NCBI GenBank assembly: GCA_029204225.1
Contig: CM055107.1
Coordinates: forward strand, 14,132,900-14,196,899
DNA: 64,000 nt
DNA from: Diphasiastrum complanatum
Lineage: Eukaryota > Streptophyta > Lycopodiopsida > Lycopodiales > Lycopodiaceae
Reading direction: 5' to 3'
This document shows positions 43,101 through 55,235 of the stretch, piece by piece. The translations under genes were made by a program, and so were the position numbers. Under the pieces are notes generated by a model. That model saw nothing but the letters and a program-made list of their open reading frames with translations. It did no database searches and was not told the DNA's origin. The stretch's first letter is position 1, and each line of letters opens with the position of its first letter.

Positions 43101-44165
43101 ATACAAGGGGGTTCCTATTCCACTTATCTTACATTCTTGACTACTTGCAGTATAGATTGATCTATGTAAGTCATTGTAAGAAAGTAAGGTGGAGAATATG
43201 TCCTTTTGATATGTCATGTGGGAACTTGCCCCACTATCAATCCACCAAGAATCATTGGTGTTGCTCTTGGATGATGGTGGTTTGTTGGAAACCATCAAGG
43301 ATGACTCTTCATCCTCCTCTTCCTCCTGATGTGCAATGTTGCTTTGTTTGCTCTCTTGTGCCTTCTTCTTCTTGAGACATTCTGATGCAAAATGTCCTTT
43401 CTTTCCACAGAAAAAACATTTGTACTTGGACTTGTCTTTGATCTTGCCCTTTGAGCTGGAAGCCTCATCCTCCTCCGTGGTCACCTTGAAGTGCTTCTTC
43501 TTGCCATTGGTCTTCTTCTTGCTTTTGAATGAGAAATTAGCTTTTTCATCACCATCCTGCAGAGAAATAGCATTCATTCTTGCATTGGTATGCAACATCC
43601 TACACTCTTCAGCTACTAATACACTGTGTAGCTTTTCTATAGTAGGCAAAGTGTCTTGGATTGCAAAGCTTTGGACCAAACTTGTAAAGCCACTCCCTAG
43701 ACCATTTAGGACAATCTGAACAAGCTCACTATCTTGAATCTTCTCTCCAATGGAAGCTAACTCCCTATTAAGAGACTTGATTCTTAGCACATAATCTTGT
43801 GCATTCTCATCACTCCTCTTCATGCTTTGTAGAATCTGATTCCTAAGCATGAGAACCCTCGAAGTGTTACTAGACTCATAGATAGATTTTAAAGATTCCC
43901 AAGCCTCTTTAGCACTCTTACATGATGATACTTCCCTTAAAAGATCATTGCTTACATTCATCTTAATACAGTGAAGTGCAAGCCTAGACCTCTTCTCGTA
44001 TCTCACTAATTCCTATGCACCTAGAGGTTCATCTTTATCATCTATTAGAAACTCATAAAGATCCTGGAGCACCATTAGTGACTCCATACTCACTTTCCAA
44101 ATAGCATAATTGGTAGAATTTAACCTCTCACTAGCTTCTAGAAGGTAGGCTCCCACTGATCCCAT
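40180..44165 (-). CDS. Copia gag-pol polyprotein, disrupted twice
   Basis: Gag starts at ATG 44,165. A TAG about 40 codons in (near 44,014) replaces the Gln codon seen in the copy at 35.9 kb; the frame is then open for 1,192 codons from 44,006 to 40,428. Domains in order: gag, zinc knuckle CFFCGKKGHFASEC, protease WWIDSGASSHM, GAG-pre-integrase LWHERLGHPNY, integrase (FIDDYSRFCW, RSDNGGEYV, NGVSERRNRS), integrase C-terminus (VSRDVIFDE), reverse transcriptase (DFTNAFLNGYLEEE, LYVDDIILSGN) and RNase H (AYSDSNFAGD, SSTESE). One extra A near 40,527 shifts the frame; RNase H resumes at 40,519 (HARSKHIEIAHHFVREK, ADLFTKPLPKD) to about 40,175. A repeated RTP unit (period 9 bases, about 41,850-41,880) links integrase and reverse transcriptase. 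All catalytic motifs look intact. Confidence 0.93.
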
Positions 44166-44784
44166 CTTACTAGCAAGATTCTACACACAAGATATAGATT
44201 TGTTTGGACCTGAAACTCACAAAGGTTTCTAACTTGCAGTGTTTCACTCAAATGTTGACTTCTAATCCAACAGATGGATTTGTAATCACAGTTCTATCAC
44301 TCCCTCACAAGCTAGAATGAAGATAAGATGAGATGAAAACTACACTCAAGCAAATCTTGCCAATCTTGGCTATTCTTGGACAAAAACTAACTCTATCTCT
44401 CTCATTCACTTTGATGTACTTTCAAGACCTGGTTTCCACTTTAAGAAGGTCTGAAATCAGCCTAGATTAATTAGTTTTCATGAAACAAATTCAAAACTAA
44501 TCAATGGCAAGTGATCTTGGTAGCTTATCCTAGGATTTGCACCAAAAATTACATCAAACTGACACCATATGAATTTTCTATGATCCAATGAATATGGGTT
44601 ATTAAATGCTGGTTCAAAGATGCCCACACGTGTGAACAGTACGGATTTTGATCCTGAAAAAGTTTGGGATCAAATCCCCTCACCAAAACCTGGATACCAG
44701 CTCGCCCTTCCAATACTAGCTTTTTGCACCAAAACCTGCTAAAATTGGATTAGATTCAGACACAGATCAATGGCCTTGTACTTG

Positions 44785-44796
44785 GCTCTGATACCA
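44785..44796 (-). other. Primer-binding site of the 6-kb Copia
   Basis: GCTCTGATACCA, the reverse complement of TGGTATCAGAGC, directly adjoins the 5' LTR. The leader between it and gag (44,166-44,784) carries a CCACACGTGTGA palindrome near 44,625. Confidence 0.9.
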
Positions 44797-45487
44797 TGTG
44801 AAAAGTATAGTACTAAGGACCATAAATGGATCTTTGAATGATCCACAAGGTGATTGTATGCTTGTTAAACAATCTATCAGAAACTAGTCATCAGAAAACA
44901 AGATCTAGTTTAACAGCTTGATAGGAAACAAGTAGAGACAATCAAAGCATTGATCAAATAGTCTAATCCAACTCCACACGTGTGGAAATAAGGCTGTAGT
45001 ACGGCCTGTAGACAGTGTTTACAAAGTGCCAAAGCTGGGTTTCATTGGAAAAATAGAGTAATCACCATACAATGAGAGGAAACTCGAGTTTTTCCTTGAG
45101 GCTCCAAAAAGTTTCTATCTTCTCACTATGGAGAATGGAAATACATAGTAAAACACACTTCCTTTGCAAAGTTAGGTGAAAATCCAGCATGTAATAAGGA
45201 AGTAGACTCCACTTTCTTGCCCTAATGTGAAAACCCTAGCCTAGATCCAAGAGTCATGCTTGGTAGGTGCATGGTAGGTACAAATCTCATCATAAATCAT
45301 GGTCTAGATCCTACAAAGTAGGAATCACTACCAAATAGACACAACCACTCCTCTTGACTCGTGGTAACCTACTTTAGGTGTGTATGTACAAGTGGCACTT
45401 TGGCCATTCAAGTAACCAACAAACAATATTGACAAAATGTACAATATTCTACATGGCTAGATTTGCCAATGTAGGCAATTTTTCACA
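44797..45487 (-). repeat. 5' LTR of the 6-kb Copia
   Basis: 691 bp, TGTGAAAAG...TTTTTCACA, nearly identical to the 3' copy. The single-base length difference lies in a CCTACAA(A)GTAGG stretch. Confidence 0.92.
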
Positions 45488-46393
45488 GTGTTTTTGCCAT
45501 AGAATCAGAGATAAATCTTGAATCTCAATCTAGTCTTGATCTTGGTGCATCTACACACCTTAGGAGATCACAAGTACATGTGGTGGACAGTCCACATGTG
45601 TGAAATCAACAATATTCACTCCAACATATTTTCTCATGCTTCTCTTTCATTACTTGATGTACCATCTTGCTTTTACGAGGTTTCTACATCTCATAGTTGG
45701 AGTGAGGTAATGATTGTCTTGTATCATACCTCTAGTATGGACATATTACTTGTTATTCATTACTTAGAAAGCAAGTGGTTGAGTCATCAAGTGCATGCTC
45801 TTGGATTTAGTAAGAGCAAGAATGAGTTTGATACTCATAGTTTGAAAAATCATGTTTTTACATGGTTTGAGGCATTTTGTAAACCTCTCTTGAGATTAAG
45901 AATCATCCTTGAAGGACACTTACATTCTTGAGCAAGTGTTAGCCTCAAGAAGATCAATATTTCATTTGATATCAAGATTAGATCCATCATGGATACAGTT
46001 CATAGTATGTGGACTAGTCAAGCTAGAATGCTTAATCTTGATGATCAACACTTTTGCTCATCTTATGATCTTGATCTCTATGATCTTTGTGATCTTTATT
46101 AGGCATGGAAGCCTCTGATTTTGATCATGGTGCAGCCATCTCATGCAAATGGATTTTCCAAATCAAAGATCATCATCAAGCATGAAGGAAGCACATGGAC
46201 ATAGTGGCAAATTGGTGGAATGCTCTTCAAAGGTGTTGGAAAATGATTTCTACCAAAGAAATCTTATCATGGATATGGTGAGGGCGCTACTATGATGGAT
46301 CCTTTTGCTGGTTTTTTACTTCATATGCATACCAAAGGATCCACTCAAAAAAGTTTCACAAACTCCTTGATCTTACCAAGCTAGTTTTTTAGT
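45488..46393 (+). mobile_element. Retroelement fragment sharing the 35-kb 'tail'
   Basis: On the + strand, 45,890-46,290 matches, in order but with gaps, the reverse complement of 35,370-34,930: GAAGGA(T/C)ACTTA, GTGGACTAGTCA, GATCTTTGTGAT and CTTATCATGGATATGGTGA. Neither copy matches known gag or pol. It ends at 46,393, where an LTR-like TGTGAAAATTTGTC begins. It is most likely the 3' part of a non-autonomous Copia relative. Confidence 0.5.
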
Positions 46394-46800
46394 GTGAAAA
46401 TTTGTCAAAAATCTATCTTGGTTATTTTATGATTTTATGTTTGTGAGTACATTTCACATGTGTGGAGCATGTTTCCACATGTGTAAATTAGTTAAAAATA
46501 GTCTATAATGTTGACTTTAGGGGTATCATAAAGTCATAAGAGAGATGTGTTGGAAGGGTCCAATCAAAAGTGAGGGATGTTGCATCACACATCCAATAGG
46601 ATTAGAGAGGCTATGTTTAAGAGGTCCAATAGGAATTAAGCTTGGATCTCCACAAGTTTCTATATGTACTTTCATTCCCTTCTTTAATGTATGAGAGATC
46701 TATGAGGTTTTAGACTCAATTTGGAGATTTGCCAATTTTGCTTGTATTGCCTTCTCTCTCTTGTGTGGATTAAATAATTTCCCATGTTGATGATTGTCAT
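46394..46800 (+). repeat. Possible LTR remnant
   Basis: Starts TGTGAAAATTTG like other LTRs here, contains a CCACATGTGT(A/G) motif twice, and has a CT-rich stretch near 46,750. The end is not defined and no partner exists. Confidence 0.35.
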
Positions 46801-47160
46801 ACTGAGAGTCATATAATTCATCATCACTTTTGAATTGGCCTACACATTGAAAACCATTACTTTGATTTCTATACTATTTAAATTGGTCTTCATTGTGAAC
46901 CACATGCTGATCATTTATTCTAATCAATAATATATCATTCATAATTATCCGATTTTGGTTTGCCCACCTAGGTTCAATTTTTTGTGATCCCATAGGTTGA
47001 TCATACCAAAAATCATTCATAGTGATCTTCATTACAATTCTCATATTGATCTAATTGGTTGATATAGCAATTATCACTTGGCATTGATTATTCATTACAA
47101 TTATATTTATGATTTGAATCCATTTTTCATTATGAAGCAAGCTTGATATAACACATGCAA
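46801..47160. other. Intergenic, no gene seen
   Basis: AT-rich; no domain, repeat terminus or RNA gene recognised. Confidence 0.5.
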
Positions 47161-47297
47161 TTATTGGATGTTGTAGAGACTTGTGAGACGTCGATGATTG
47201 GGTAAATGTTTTACTAATGCATCTTGGTTTCCAAGGGGGGCTTCAACTTGGCACCAAAGAAACTCTGGACGAGCTACCCAACTGAGCCAACCCCGTT
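47160..47297 (-). mobile_element. tRNA-derived SINE (head)
   Basis: Read on the minus strand, GGGGTTGGCTCAGTTGGG holds a perfect RNA polymerase III A box (TGGCTCAGTTGG, 47,289-47,278; consensus TRGYNNARNNGG). GTTGAAGCC (47,247-47,239) matches the B box GWTCRANNC with one mismatch. The spacing between box starts is 42 bases, as in tRNAs. The rest does not fold as a tRNA, so this is a SINE head with a short body reaching about 47,160. The 3' tail is not identified. Confidence 0.6.
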
Positions 47298-47299
47298 GA

Positions 47300-48350
47300 A
47301 TGAATGTTTTACTACTACATGAACAAAAATATAAAATGGCAAATTTTATTATCATACTACATTTTCGATTGCCATTCTTTGACTATCATTTAAAGGCGAC
47401 TGATCACTTCATGATACTCATTTCCACCAAGATTTGTGGCATTATCCATATGAACGTGCATATGCCAAAGGAAAGTGTCTTTTCTTGTATGCTAGTAGGA
47501 AGAGCTCCACATATACTTATTCCTCCTCGGAGGCGTGATTTAGTTTCCAAGTCTCTATTGCTTGAACCTCTATTACTTTTTAGGTGTATTTGAATAACTT
47601 GAACAATTTTACTTAAGCACAATGGATTATTTCTTGAGCTTGCCAACTTGACTTCACTAGGCTCGTTGATGAATATAACAAAGTGAGAAGTCAATTTAAG
47701 ATTTCTTTTTGCTTTGTTATAGTAATAGATCATTGGTTTTTTTATTAACTTCCTTCCCTAGGTATGATTCAATTAACTAATCACTTCAAACTGATTGATG
47801 TAGCAAAGCTTGATCACAACTCTATTGATAGCAATTTGCTCCTCCAAACCCTTCTCTAATTTTGTGAACTACCCATATTTTTGGGTTATAGCATGGAGTT
47901 CAAAGCTAGCAATTCACTCTTACTTTGTTGAAGACAAATGTGATACCCATGTTACTTCAAGTGTTCCTTGATCATACACACTTGTTTTCATCCATGCAGG
48001 TGCACCATGAGGTACAGTCAACTAGCAAACCTGGTCCTGAAATTTTGGTCCCAATAAGACTATTCGTTACTCCAACAGAGTATTAATTGGATTTCGATAT
48101 TACTTTTGGAATGGCTTTTCAGTTGCTATTTAAAAAATATTCTGCTTTTTTTTAAAAGTGGCCTTTCTAATATCCGAATAATTGACTTTTTAAGTGATTC
48201 AGGATTTAATTGGACCCGTGTGGGAAGAACCACAAAATCAGACTAAGAGTTTCAGATAAACATGATTTTTCATTAGTTATAAGAAAATTGATTGTCACTA
48301 GAGCTTATAGTCACTCTAATTTATAGTGAACTTCAATCTTAGAATGAAAC
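47300..48350. other. Intergenic, no gene seen
   Basis: Several short open frames without recognisable domains. Probably decayed repeat DNA. Confidence 0.45.
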
Positions 48351-48354
48351 TAGA

Positions 48355-48600
48355 TGATATCCGGACTGGGTTTTGTACGAATCGGCCTAAACCCTGAATC
48401 GAATCCAATTGGATGAATGGGTTGCCGATTCGAATCGGGCCGATTCGTCCGGTTCGAACCAGATTTTTTTTAACGGTTTTTCTTCGTTCTTTTGGTTTTT
48501 TCCGGTTCGAACCGGATTTATGTTCGAACTAGGTCCAAACGATTTGAACAATTCAAACCATGGTTGAGGTTGAACCGCGGTTCGTGGTAACTATGATCGG
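48355..48600. repeat. GGTTCGAACC palindrome cluster
   Basis: Repeated self-complementary phrases: CGATTCGAATCGGGCCGATTCG near 48,440, CGGTTCGAACCAG near 48,455, CCGGTTCGAACCGG near 48,500, then TTCGAACTAGG and GAACCGCGGTTCG. Non-coding and foldback-rich; related in style to the cluster at 56.9-57.8 kb. Confidence 0.65.
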
Positions 48601-48887
48601 TTGAATCTCAATGAAATAGATAATTGAGAAACTATGGTTGCAAATGATCACTTTCTTTCCCATAAATATGGAGACCAAGAAATACATTCATGAATTTTTT
48701 CACCTAATCTTAAAATAACAATCTATTGTTTACAGAAAGATGCCAATGATTGGTTAGAGCCCACTCAAGCACTACAAGGTCAAATTACAAAATAAAGGCC
48801 TCCCTTTACTTTGCTTGTTCAAGGTGTTTGTTCTTTGAAGGGTGGAAAATATGTGTAAATTGCCATAAACACGATGGTAAAAGGTTA

Positions 48888-51800
48888 TCATACAGCATTC
48901 AAGGTCATATTTGGAATACTCCCCAGAAGCTCTAGCACTTGTTGCTTTTGATCAGCAGTTGTGCAAGAATTTATGAGAGTAGTCCTTGATACTTCATCGG
49001 GCTCAAAGCCATTACTAATCATCTCCTTGAACAAAAGAACTGCATTGTCAAAATTTTCACTTGCCCCATACGCACCAAGCAAGATTGTATAGACAACATG
49101 ATTCGGCTTAATACCTGCATTACGCATATCATTGTACGTCTTCATCATCTTATCTAAATTTTTCACATTCGCATAGCCCTTTATCATAGTACTATATGTC
49201 ATCAGATTGGGTTTTACAGCAAGAGTTTTCATTCTCGCAAATACTCGCTCAGCTTGTTCCATGTCAAGTATGTTGCTATAGGCCGAAATCAAGCACGTAT
49301 ATGACTGGACATTTGGTCGACACCTGATATCAAACATTACTTGTAAAATTAGCAAATGCAGCAGAGGGGTAGATTCAACAGAAGTTGGATATTTTTCATT
49401 AAAGAGGGGAAAACATACCTATCAGCATTCATCTCTTTGAAGACCATTTCTGCACCATCAATCACATGAGATTTGGCATATGCATCCATCAGAGCATTGT
49501 ATGTTGCTTTTGTTGGCCTGAATGTACAAACCCATCATGTTATAGCCAAAAAAGAGTTGATATATAAGCTCTTCCTTGCATGTTGATGCTCGAATGCAAT
49601 AGCAAAATACCAGGTCAAACTAGGTATGTACGTACCGAATCCCATAAGCCATCATTTCCTTGAATGCAGTTCGAGCGTCCTCAGGTTTTCTTGCCTTTGC
49701 ATAAGCGTGAATCAGTGAAGTATAGCTAACAACATCAGGCTTGATCTTGGATATTTGCATCTGGAAATATGACCAAAAATAAGCATCCAAGTCCAAATCC
49801 CAAGTTGTCACAAGGTATTCAAGGTGGATCTATCTCTAGTGTAAGCAATCAACACTTGTAAGGTTATGAGAAATTTCCAACAGCAAAAAGTTGTTGATAA
49901 GGACAGTATTTCAGAGTTAAGAGTCTCATTTGCAAGGTTATAACATCATACAGAGTAGATACAAGAAGATCATATTGCAACCCACTCCTAGCTTTAACAC
50001 GGGATACATAAAGAAGCATTGCTATTTATAAATGTTTATGCTTTTTCATGGAACAAATTTTCTTGCATGTTACTAATATTGCTACAATTCAGTTTATGCA
50101 ACTCTTCAATAAAGTTGCAACATGAAAAATGTTCTTGAAGAGGAGTATGTATCGTGATTTTAATCAGTTACTGGAGAGGATTTCGAGAGCCTTTTTGGTT
50201 TGATGCATACACAAGCCCAAGAATATGTGGCTTCAATGGAATTCAAGAAGAGATAAATGACCCAATTCAGCTCAACTACCAGATATGGGCCTGTACACCC
50301 ATCCCCCCCATGGCTGGCATAACTAACAACAGAATTTATAACCACCCCAACATCTCGTTGGCAAGGCCTTGGTCCCGCCGACCATGGAATTCCCTTGGCC
50401 ATTAGCCCTGATAGTTCTTCTTGAGCTAACAGCCACTACTAGCTGTTACACAATGACTTGAATAAATAACTGGATACTTGTCAAATAAGCTCATTCACTG
50501 ACATTTCTCTGACTCATACCAACTTTTTTGACGTTATCGATTATTAGCTGCTTATACGCTTATGTATTTACTATTAGCTTTCGTTTACATGTAGACAATA
50601 TGATATTGATTTGCCTGGGGAAGTGCAAGAAACATATTGGCTTGCAATAATTCCTTGTAATTCTTATGTAGTATCTAATAGAGGGGATTATGTCCAAGCA
50701 ACCAAATATTCTTGAAGGATAGCACTCAACTATCTTTGCATGTGATCTTATGCTCAATTCCATAATCTTTGGTTCTTGCAGTTGCCATTTGACTTAAATA
50801 GATTCAAACATTTTGTGTACAAGTTCGAATTACTCAATAGCAAAACAATTTGAGAAAACCCTTCAGTTTCCCAAAATTTCGAATAAAAAAACGAGAACAA
50901 TTTAGTTATTTTGGGAAATGAAGGCAATGTAGAATTTCTCTTCAATTTACGAAGTTATTCAAATTGGTTTGAAGGGCTTTGAAGCGTGATTCTTTGTTAC
51001 TATGCACTATCACTAACCCTCGAATTACTTCAAACTGACTTGAAGGGCTTAAAATCGTGATTCTTTGTTACTAAGCACCATCACTACACACTCATAAGTC
51101 CATGTAAACACTCATGAGGCTACAGACATGAAAACTTGTATGTACTTTACATCCCTTGGGAAACTATAGCTTTAGATGTTTCATTATAAGCGTCAATTCT
51201 AGCATACAATCAGAGCATATCATGTCCTTGTGAGTGTCGTTTATTAACATGGCATCGGAGCTTACTTGAATTCTAACATGGTATCACAACATGAACTATG
51301 TATGCCAAAATTTTGGCATTTAGGCCGTTTTAATATTTTATCTTTCATATTCAGGAGTATACTTTTCAGGAGTTGATTTCATTATTATGTTTACCCCTTT
51401 TGTAAATTGATATTTTAAGTTAGGGTGTGAAATTCCAGCCAGGACTAAGTGGCACGTCAGTTCTGTTTGCCTAGTTGATTGGCTATCTACAGGTCGAGAT
51501 ATTGCATATTCCTGCATGGGGCACGGCTACTTGTTATTAAACTTCCAGTTCGGGTTGTACATGTTTTACTTTGTATGTATGATACTTCTATAGAATATGC
51601 AGTCTCTTATACGATATTTAAGCCGCATTAGCATGACATGGCAGGGGGGCGAACTAGATACGATATGGACAACAGCTGCTTACCCTTTTACGATATTAAA
51701 ATATTGCAAGCCCCTTTGTCTCAAAGATTGGCTGGTAAAATTCCCTGAGTGGTAAGAATTGTAAGATGTGAGTCTTATTGTAATCCTCAAATTTAAAAGG

Positions 51801-54800
51801 CATGGGCTTACTTTAGTATGGTGAATAAAACAACCAACATCAATACCAATCAATTCTGGTAGTTCAACATGACGGACATTAAAGGCATTTAGAAGAAGAA
51901 TCACAAACATGAAGTTCAGTGATCTCAAAAGGATCACCTTTCGAAAGATGGCCTTGGCATCATCACTGTTAATTTGACAGGTAATCAAGCTGTTGAACGT
52001 AGTCACAGATGGAAGCACCCCAACAGATTTCATCTTTTTTACTAGTTCAAAAGCTTTCTCAACTCTGCCTGCTTTTCCATAAGCATGAATCATCAGATTG
52101 TACATCTTCAAATCGGGCTGGAGCTGAGCATCGCATGTGTTTACAGACTCAGTTTCTGAATCTGAACCCATCAAACTTGAAAACAACGTTGCTGCAGTAT
52201 CCAATTTTCCAGCCTGCCCAAAAAAAAATCACTATCCAGCTACAAAAGTTTTAAGTAATCATGGAATGAAAAAGAGTCAAAAAGACACGTAGCTTCACAA
52301 ACAGCACATGGATTGATCAGACACCTTCTCAATATCGCAGTAAATCAGCAATAGACAAATTCTAGTTGAAATACTAACACTAGAAAGATTGCATTAAACA
52401 TATGCAGAATCAAGTACAAAAAGCATATAGATATCGATGTTATCTCTTTGACATTACTCAAGTAGTTCATAGGGCCAGAATTTGGACATGCAAGTTTGCA
52501 TGTCTTGAGCCAGTGGGGCTGATACAGTATGATCAATTAGCAAACACGAGATTTTGATGTGTGATACCTCAATATATGCCTTCAGCATTGTCTGATAGGT
52601 AAGAATCGTTGGAGATGGACCAGATGCCAGCATTTTCTGAAAGATAATCTCTGCCTGATTGTACAATCCTTTCCTTGCATACGCCTCGAGAAGAGATGTG
52701 TAAGATGCAACATTAGGTGGAAAGCCAGAACTTTGCATTTTCTTCAACAAGTTGTCTGCTTTGACAGGGTTTCCATCCTTTCCATAAGCTGACAAAAGCA
52801 GGTCATAATCACTTTGATTAAAATCCCACCACTTCTCTGCCATCAGCCACTCAGCAATCTGGAAACATATTCTTTCACGTTTAGTCAAATTCCTGGTCTG
52901 AAATTGAGAGCAATATAATAAGTGCACAACAGAGAGGGTTTACAGTTTAAGGCTTTAAGGTTTAGGGATGACACGAACATCAAAAACTTCAATATATCTG
53001 AATTGCAATTGAAAACAAACCAATTAAATTGACTTGCAAATACGAGTTGATGAGACTCATATCTTGTCCAAAGGGGCTTCTCCTGAAAATAACGTCAAAA
53101 CCCAATTCTTTTTTACCAGAAAGCTTAAAACATGCACTTTTACTCTCTTTTCTTTGTCTCATATAGTACAATCCCCAAAATGGATACCACAAGCCAAGTA
53201 ATATTTATTTCTAAATTCTTTGGGGTTTGAGGACCTGTTAAGCCTGGATTGCTTTTGGACCTTCGACCAAGTGTCGCAATTACCAGCATATGAAAACGTT
53301 TTCAAAATGGCACCTCAAATATGCAAATGCGTACGGCGAATTTGAAGATACATACGAATGAATACACCACATCATCAAAGTTTTCAATAATTCTAACATA
53401 CATGTTACACATAGAACAAGAGGCAGGTGCTGTCCTCTAGTTTCTACTTCTAGAACACATATTAGATGTCTTTTCTAGTTTGCATTAGTGAGCTCCATCA
53501 CACACAGGACAAAGTAAAAAAGTTTTCTCTTTGAGAAATTAAGTTTTCTTTCAAACATGCAAGGCAAACAGTGCCCATACTGTTGGAAGAGGTTGCACAT
53601 GGCGTTTTAATTGTAAAGGCCACAAACATTTAGTATGCATTTTTGGCAATAGTTTAAAGCTGTACTCAAGGAAATATGGCATTTTTTTCGCAACTGAGTC
53701 TGTTGTTGGATCCTCGGTAGTTGAAAACACTTTGTAACTTAGGAATCAGGATATTCAAGGTGCTAGCAATTGAGTGGTTTCATAATACATACTGCTTCTA
53801 AGTTTGAGCCATTAAAGAGTGGGATATCAGTAACAGCCTGTTGACTTTAGAGTATAAATCAAACTGACTACCAAAGGCCTTCAATTAAAGCTTGGTTTCG
53901 TTTGACGGTGGTGGAGTAAGCATGGTCAGGGCCTGCTCCCATTGACTGCAATTAATACTCTTTTTTAAGGGAAATACATAACAGAATGTGTCGCCATTAA
54001 CTATTCTGGGTCATGGAAAATCCAGGCCATCAGGGATTATGGCCCCTACCCTGGCAGAGGTCACAGGCAACCAAGAAGTGTCTGAATCTGGCAATAGCAA
54101 GTCAAATTGGAGTGATGATCTCAGTCAGATCTATTAAATGTCAATTCATGATGGCCTTCTTTAGCAGGTCAGTTTGGCAAAGTTATATGTAAGTTGTAAC
54201 TTGTCAATAGCGATAACCTAGTCTTAATTCCAACCCACATGGAAAGATATTGCATTTACCTATTAGCAATTCATTAAATCTCAGGTCAATGGGAGTGAGC
54301 CCTTCATGAGGGGTAGAACCTGGACACAAAGTATAGGGATATTAACATGATTGAGCCAACTTAATTGAACATGGGTTGCTGGCTAGCGAGTTCTTGGACA
54401 AAAGCAGCCAACCTTATATTTGATTTTGAGCATGATAGTTTAGTATTGATGAAGAGACACCAAAATTGATGGTTACTAAAAGGATGAATCTGAGACAGTA
54501 AAGAAGTATTCCAGTCAAAAGCATGCCAAATAACCCAAATCACTTTATCTTTTAGAAACTAAGATTTCAATGTGGGACTTTTTCCACTCCAGACATACAG
54601 AACAATTTTGTTCCAAATGACGCATAGAAAGTTCTCTTACTTTTCTTATTGGTGATAAAAGAATTCGACATTTCTGTTATGTACTTATAGAATGAAATGT
54701 ATGGGGTGCAGAATGCTTCCAAATGGTGAAAACAGTATGTCTAAAACAATTGCTTGAAAATATGTATACTTGATTTCAACACATATAAACAGTTAGATTT

Positions 54801-55235
54801 CCAGTTTCCAGAATTATCATTGCTGGATGCCCAGAATTATGTTGGACTCACCTCAATCACCAAATTCCAGGCCTCCATCTGTTTGAACCTTACTAGTATG
54901 CCGATCAATGAGGTTCGTGATAGCTTTCTTTTCTTCTGCATCTTATTCTTCAACACTGCGACAGGAGACCCAGTCTCCTCAATTTCTCTCATCAACCTCC
55001 TCCACTCGGAGTTTTCACCAGAATAACTGTCATCTTGCTTTGCCAGTTGCTGTGCAAGTTTGCCTTTGGAGCTTTTTACAGCCTCTGCCTGTAAAGCCTT
55101 ACAAAGATATTTCCTTTTGTCCACAGACAAAGAGAGAGTTTCATATGGGCCCACGTTTGGACTCAGTTTTCCTCTGAAAAAAAAGTGACGAGTAGGACAA
55201 TCGGCAGTAGTTGTGTAATTGGTAGCTGTTAGCAT
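48888..55235 (-). CDS. P-type pentatricopeptide-repeat protein, six exons
   Basis: Exons on the minus strand: 55,235-54,852, 52,858-52,568, 52,213-51,938, 49,760-49,636, 49,517-49,419 and 49,323-48,888. All have GT-AG borders and join in frame to 1,611 bases, 536 aa. The first ~125 residues are a Ser/Thr/Asn-containing N-terminus resembling an organelle transit peptide and a basic helical region. From about residue 145, roughly ten 35-residue PPR motifs follow, such as YTSLLEAYARKGLYNQAEII, YNALMDAYAKSHVIDGAEMV and YTILLGAYGASENFDNAVLL. There is no E, DYW or SMR domain, so it is P-class: probable organellar RNA binding, stabilisation or processing. WLMAEKWWDF and the motif layout recall a conserved plant PPR with a chloroplast-targeted Arabidopsis member, but the orthology is from memory. 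The start is the first Met of the exon. No disruption is seen. Confidence 0.92.
49761..51937 (-). other. PPR intron 3 (2.2 kb)
   Basis: Contains no recognised gene. A direct repeat of CTTTGAAGCGTGATTCTTTGTTACTA(T/A)GCAC type lies near 50,978 and 51,048 (period about 70), marking a local duplication. Open frames near 50,150-50,400 are not supported by any domain. Confidence 0.6.
52859..54851 (-). other. PPR intron 1 (2.0 kb)
   Basis: No inserted element or gene is recognised in this first intron, which separates the transit-peptide exon from the first PPR motifs. Confidence 0.6.

Larger units (their letters stand above)
39490..45487 (-). mobile_element. Near full-length Copia retrotransposon (about 6.0 kb)
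   Basis: LTRs 39,490-40,179 (3') and 44,797-45,487 (5') enclose a 4.6-kb interior with primer-binding site, gag-pol and polypurine tract, all on the minus strand. I count about five substitutions and one single-base indel between the roughly 690-bp LTRs, so insertion or homogenisation is recent. The five bases outside the ends (ACAAG and GTGTT) do not match, so no target duplication survives. One stop in gag and one frameshift in RNase H probably make this copy non-autonomous. Confidence 0.92.

Noticed and set aside
41002-43719. Many + strand open frames across 41-43.7 kb
   Set aside because: Antisense shadows of the Copia gag-pol frame.
47239-47297. A tRNA gene on the minus strand
   Set aside because: A and B boxes are present, but acceptor and anticodon stems do not pair and the B box has a mismatch. 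SINE head preferred.
50154-50405. Open frames on both strands in PPR intron 3
   Set aside because: Mutually antisense, no domain, inside an intron with exact flanking exon joins.
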